Assembly: GCA_934548045.1 (NCBI GenBank)
Contig: CAKTEM010000009.1
Span: 1 to 64,000, forward strand
DNA: 64,000 bases
Origin: an uncultured Faecalibacterium sp.
GTDB taxonomy: Bacteria; Bacillota; Clostridia; Oscillospirales; Ruminococcaceae
Direction: 5' to 3'
Under the pieces are notes generated by a model. The model saw nothing but the letters and a program-made list of their open reading frames with translations, ran no database searches and was not told where the DNA came from. Within the stretch, counting starts at the first letter, position 1, and every line of letters starts with the position of its first letter. Positions 63,037 through 64,000 of the stretch are shown in pieces. Made by a program: the position numbers and the translations under genes.

Positions 63037-63546
63037 ATGGCATACGAAGTATCTCGACGCAATTTTCTGAAAGGCGCAGCCGCGATGACCGTGGCCGCAG
63101 CTGCCTCGACTCTGCTGGCTGGCTGCAGCGGCAATGATCTGCCGGACGCGAATACCATCACGCTGAGCAATTGCAGCGTAAAAGTAACGGACGCAAAGAC
63201 ATCGGATAACTCTTCCATCGGTTCGGATAAGGTGACGGTTTATCTTTCGCCGGTCGTAAGCATTTCGTACACGGGCAAGGGTTCGCTGACCCTGACGTAT
63301 GCGGATATGTTTGATGCGGAGCTGGGCGACGCAAAAATTACGCTGACGAATCCGATCCAGCCGTACAATACGACGATTGGTGCAATTACAAAATGCACGC
63401 CGAAATTCAAAATCACCGATAAGGCTGTCTGGCAGAGCTATAAAGAAGGCAAGCTGCCGCTGAAACTTAAGGTGACTCTGGACGGAAACGAGACGGCAAA
63501 GTTCGAGATTTGGAACACGGGTAAAATCACTGCCTCGAAAGCCTGA
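63037..63546 (+). CDS. Tat-signal lipoprotein of unknown function, copy 1
   Basis: 169 residues. The N-terminus has a twin-arginine motif (SRRNFLKG, about 6-13), a hydrophobic stretch and a lipobox LLAGC (Cys about 30). It should be exported folded and lipid-anchored. The mature part (about 31-169) is beta-rich, with no recognised domain or cofactor motif. RBS AGGAGG. A paralogue follows 12 bp downstream. Confidence 0.8.
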   Translation: MAYEVSRRNFLKGAAAMTVAAAASTLLAGCSGNDLPDANTITLSNCSVKVTDAKTSDNSSIGSDKVTVYLSPVVSISYTGKGSLTLTYADMFDAELGDAKITLTNPIQPYNTTIGAITKCTPKFKITDKAVWQSYKEGKLPLKLKVTLDGNETAKFEIWNTGKITASKA

Positions 63547-63558
63547 TAGGAGGATTTG

Positions 63559-64000
63559 ATGATGGAAAACATTTCTCGCCGCAACTTTATGAAGGGTGTC
63601 GGCGCACTGGCTGTTGCAACTGCCGCAACTGGTCTGCTGAGCGGCTGTGGTGATGACAGTCTGGTCGTGGATGCGACCGGTCTTAACAACGCTGTTGAGA
63701 TGAAGGGTGTCAAAATGACCGTCCGCAGTCTGGCTTATGCAGCATATGCGGATGGCACTTACTACTTTGTGCCGGAAGTGCTTGTCAGCAACAGTGGCGC
63801 AACGGGTGTTCCTCTAGACCCTGAAAACGGCAGCTTTGAGGTCTGGCTGAACGGAAAGACCAAGCTGAACATCTCCAAGGAGACGATGGCACGTCTGGAC
63901 AGCAGCAAGGACTTCAACAAGATGGATACGCGCAACCTGAGCCGCGGTCAGCAGGAAAAGGGCTGCCTGTGCGCAAAGGGAACAGGTGTGACGACCTTTA
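63559..64000 (+). CDS. Tat-signal lipoprotein, copy 2, cut by window end
   Basis: Starts ATGATGGAAAAC at 63559 (RBS TAGGAGG) and runs off the window after about 147 residues. It has SRRNFMKG (about 5-12), a hydrophobic stretch and lipobox LLSGC (Cys about 31), like its neighbour. The mature part contains GTYYFVPEVLVSNSGATGVP, reminiscent of DUF4352-like beta-sandwich domains, which is a guess. A later Cys pair (CLC) appears near residue 137-139. Confidence 0.75.
   Translation, partial: MMENISRRNFMKGVGALAVATAATGLLSGCGDDSLVVDATGLNNAVEMKGVKMTVRSLAYAAYADGTYYFVPEVLVSNSGATGVPLDPENGSFEVWLNGKTKLNISKETMARLDSSKDFNKMDTRNLSRGQQEKGCLCAKGTGVTTF

Overview
This 64 kb window looks like chromosomal DNA from a GC-rich gut Clostridium-group bacterium (Oscillospiraceae). 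The flavour of the proteins, the AT-rich promoters between GC-rich genes and a dispersed two-hairpin repeat family all suggest Faecalibacterium or a close relative. That assignment is inference from recognition, not from a search. I saw no rRNA, tRNA, CRISPR array, transposase or phage module. Most of the window is ordinary core metabolism in short, tightly coupled operons.

Layout. 1-345: remnant of a conjugative-element-type sigma factor. 450-4750: a minus-strand group (Tp47-like secreted protein, two FMN-binding proteins, NapH-like polyferredoxin) behind one strong promoter with three copies of a GTTAG-N6-CTAAC operator. 4817-6303: NifX-like protein and L-lactate dehydrogenase. 6304-6998: about 700 bp holding a probable small RNA gene, a tandem repeat and a leader with an attenuator. 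6999-11907: polyamine operon (PLP decarboxylase, SpeE, carboxynorspermidine dehydrogenase and decarboxylase). 12019-17622: four-gene Wadjet/Mks-type SMC operon (JetA, JetB, JetC and an unknown 77-residue protein) with no JetD nuclease gene. 17968-24156: CitMHS transporter, serine hydrolase, LysR, MarR, NhaC, thioesterase. 24316-28538: YwaF-like protein, winged-helix protein, then a zinc-type ArsR / HMA chaperone / P1B-ATPase efflux group. 28661-32585: AzlCD, asparaginase, a TrxB-like flavoprotein and a Crp/Fnr regulator. 32601-35653: nested MITE-like element and metal GTPases. 35889-48190: GntR/DUF5808 pair, Xaa-Pro aminopeptidase, glycosyltransferase, LytTR regulator, HAD phosphatase, patatin, a divergent PTS enzyme I, a second NhaC, MATE. 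48260-56326: complete arginine operon argGHCJBDF. 56642-58304: prmA and rsmE. 58623-62779: GlcNAc uptake and catabolism (nagE, nagB, nagA, GNAT). 63037-64000: two adjacent Tat-type lipoproteins.

How the parts work together. The arginine operon makes arginine from glutamate by the cyclic (ArgJ) route and could feed the polyamine operon. GlcNAc enters through NagE and reaches fructose-6-phosphate through NagA and NagB. Zinc or cadmium is probably exported under ArsR control, while two COG0523-type GTPases handle metal supply.

The best candidates for something new are the JetABC operon with a small partner in place of the nuclease, and the operator-controlled Tp47/flavoprotein/polyferredoxin group. 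Also notable are an unassigned small RNA with its own promoter and terminator, and a repeat family whose copies nest in one another and form gene ends and ribosome binding sites.
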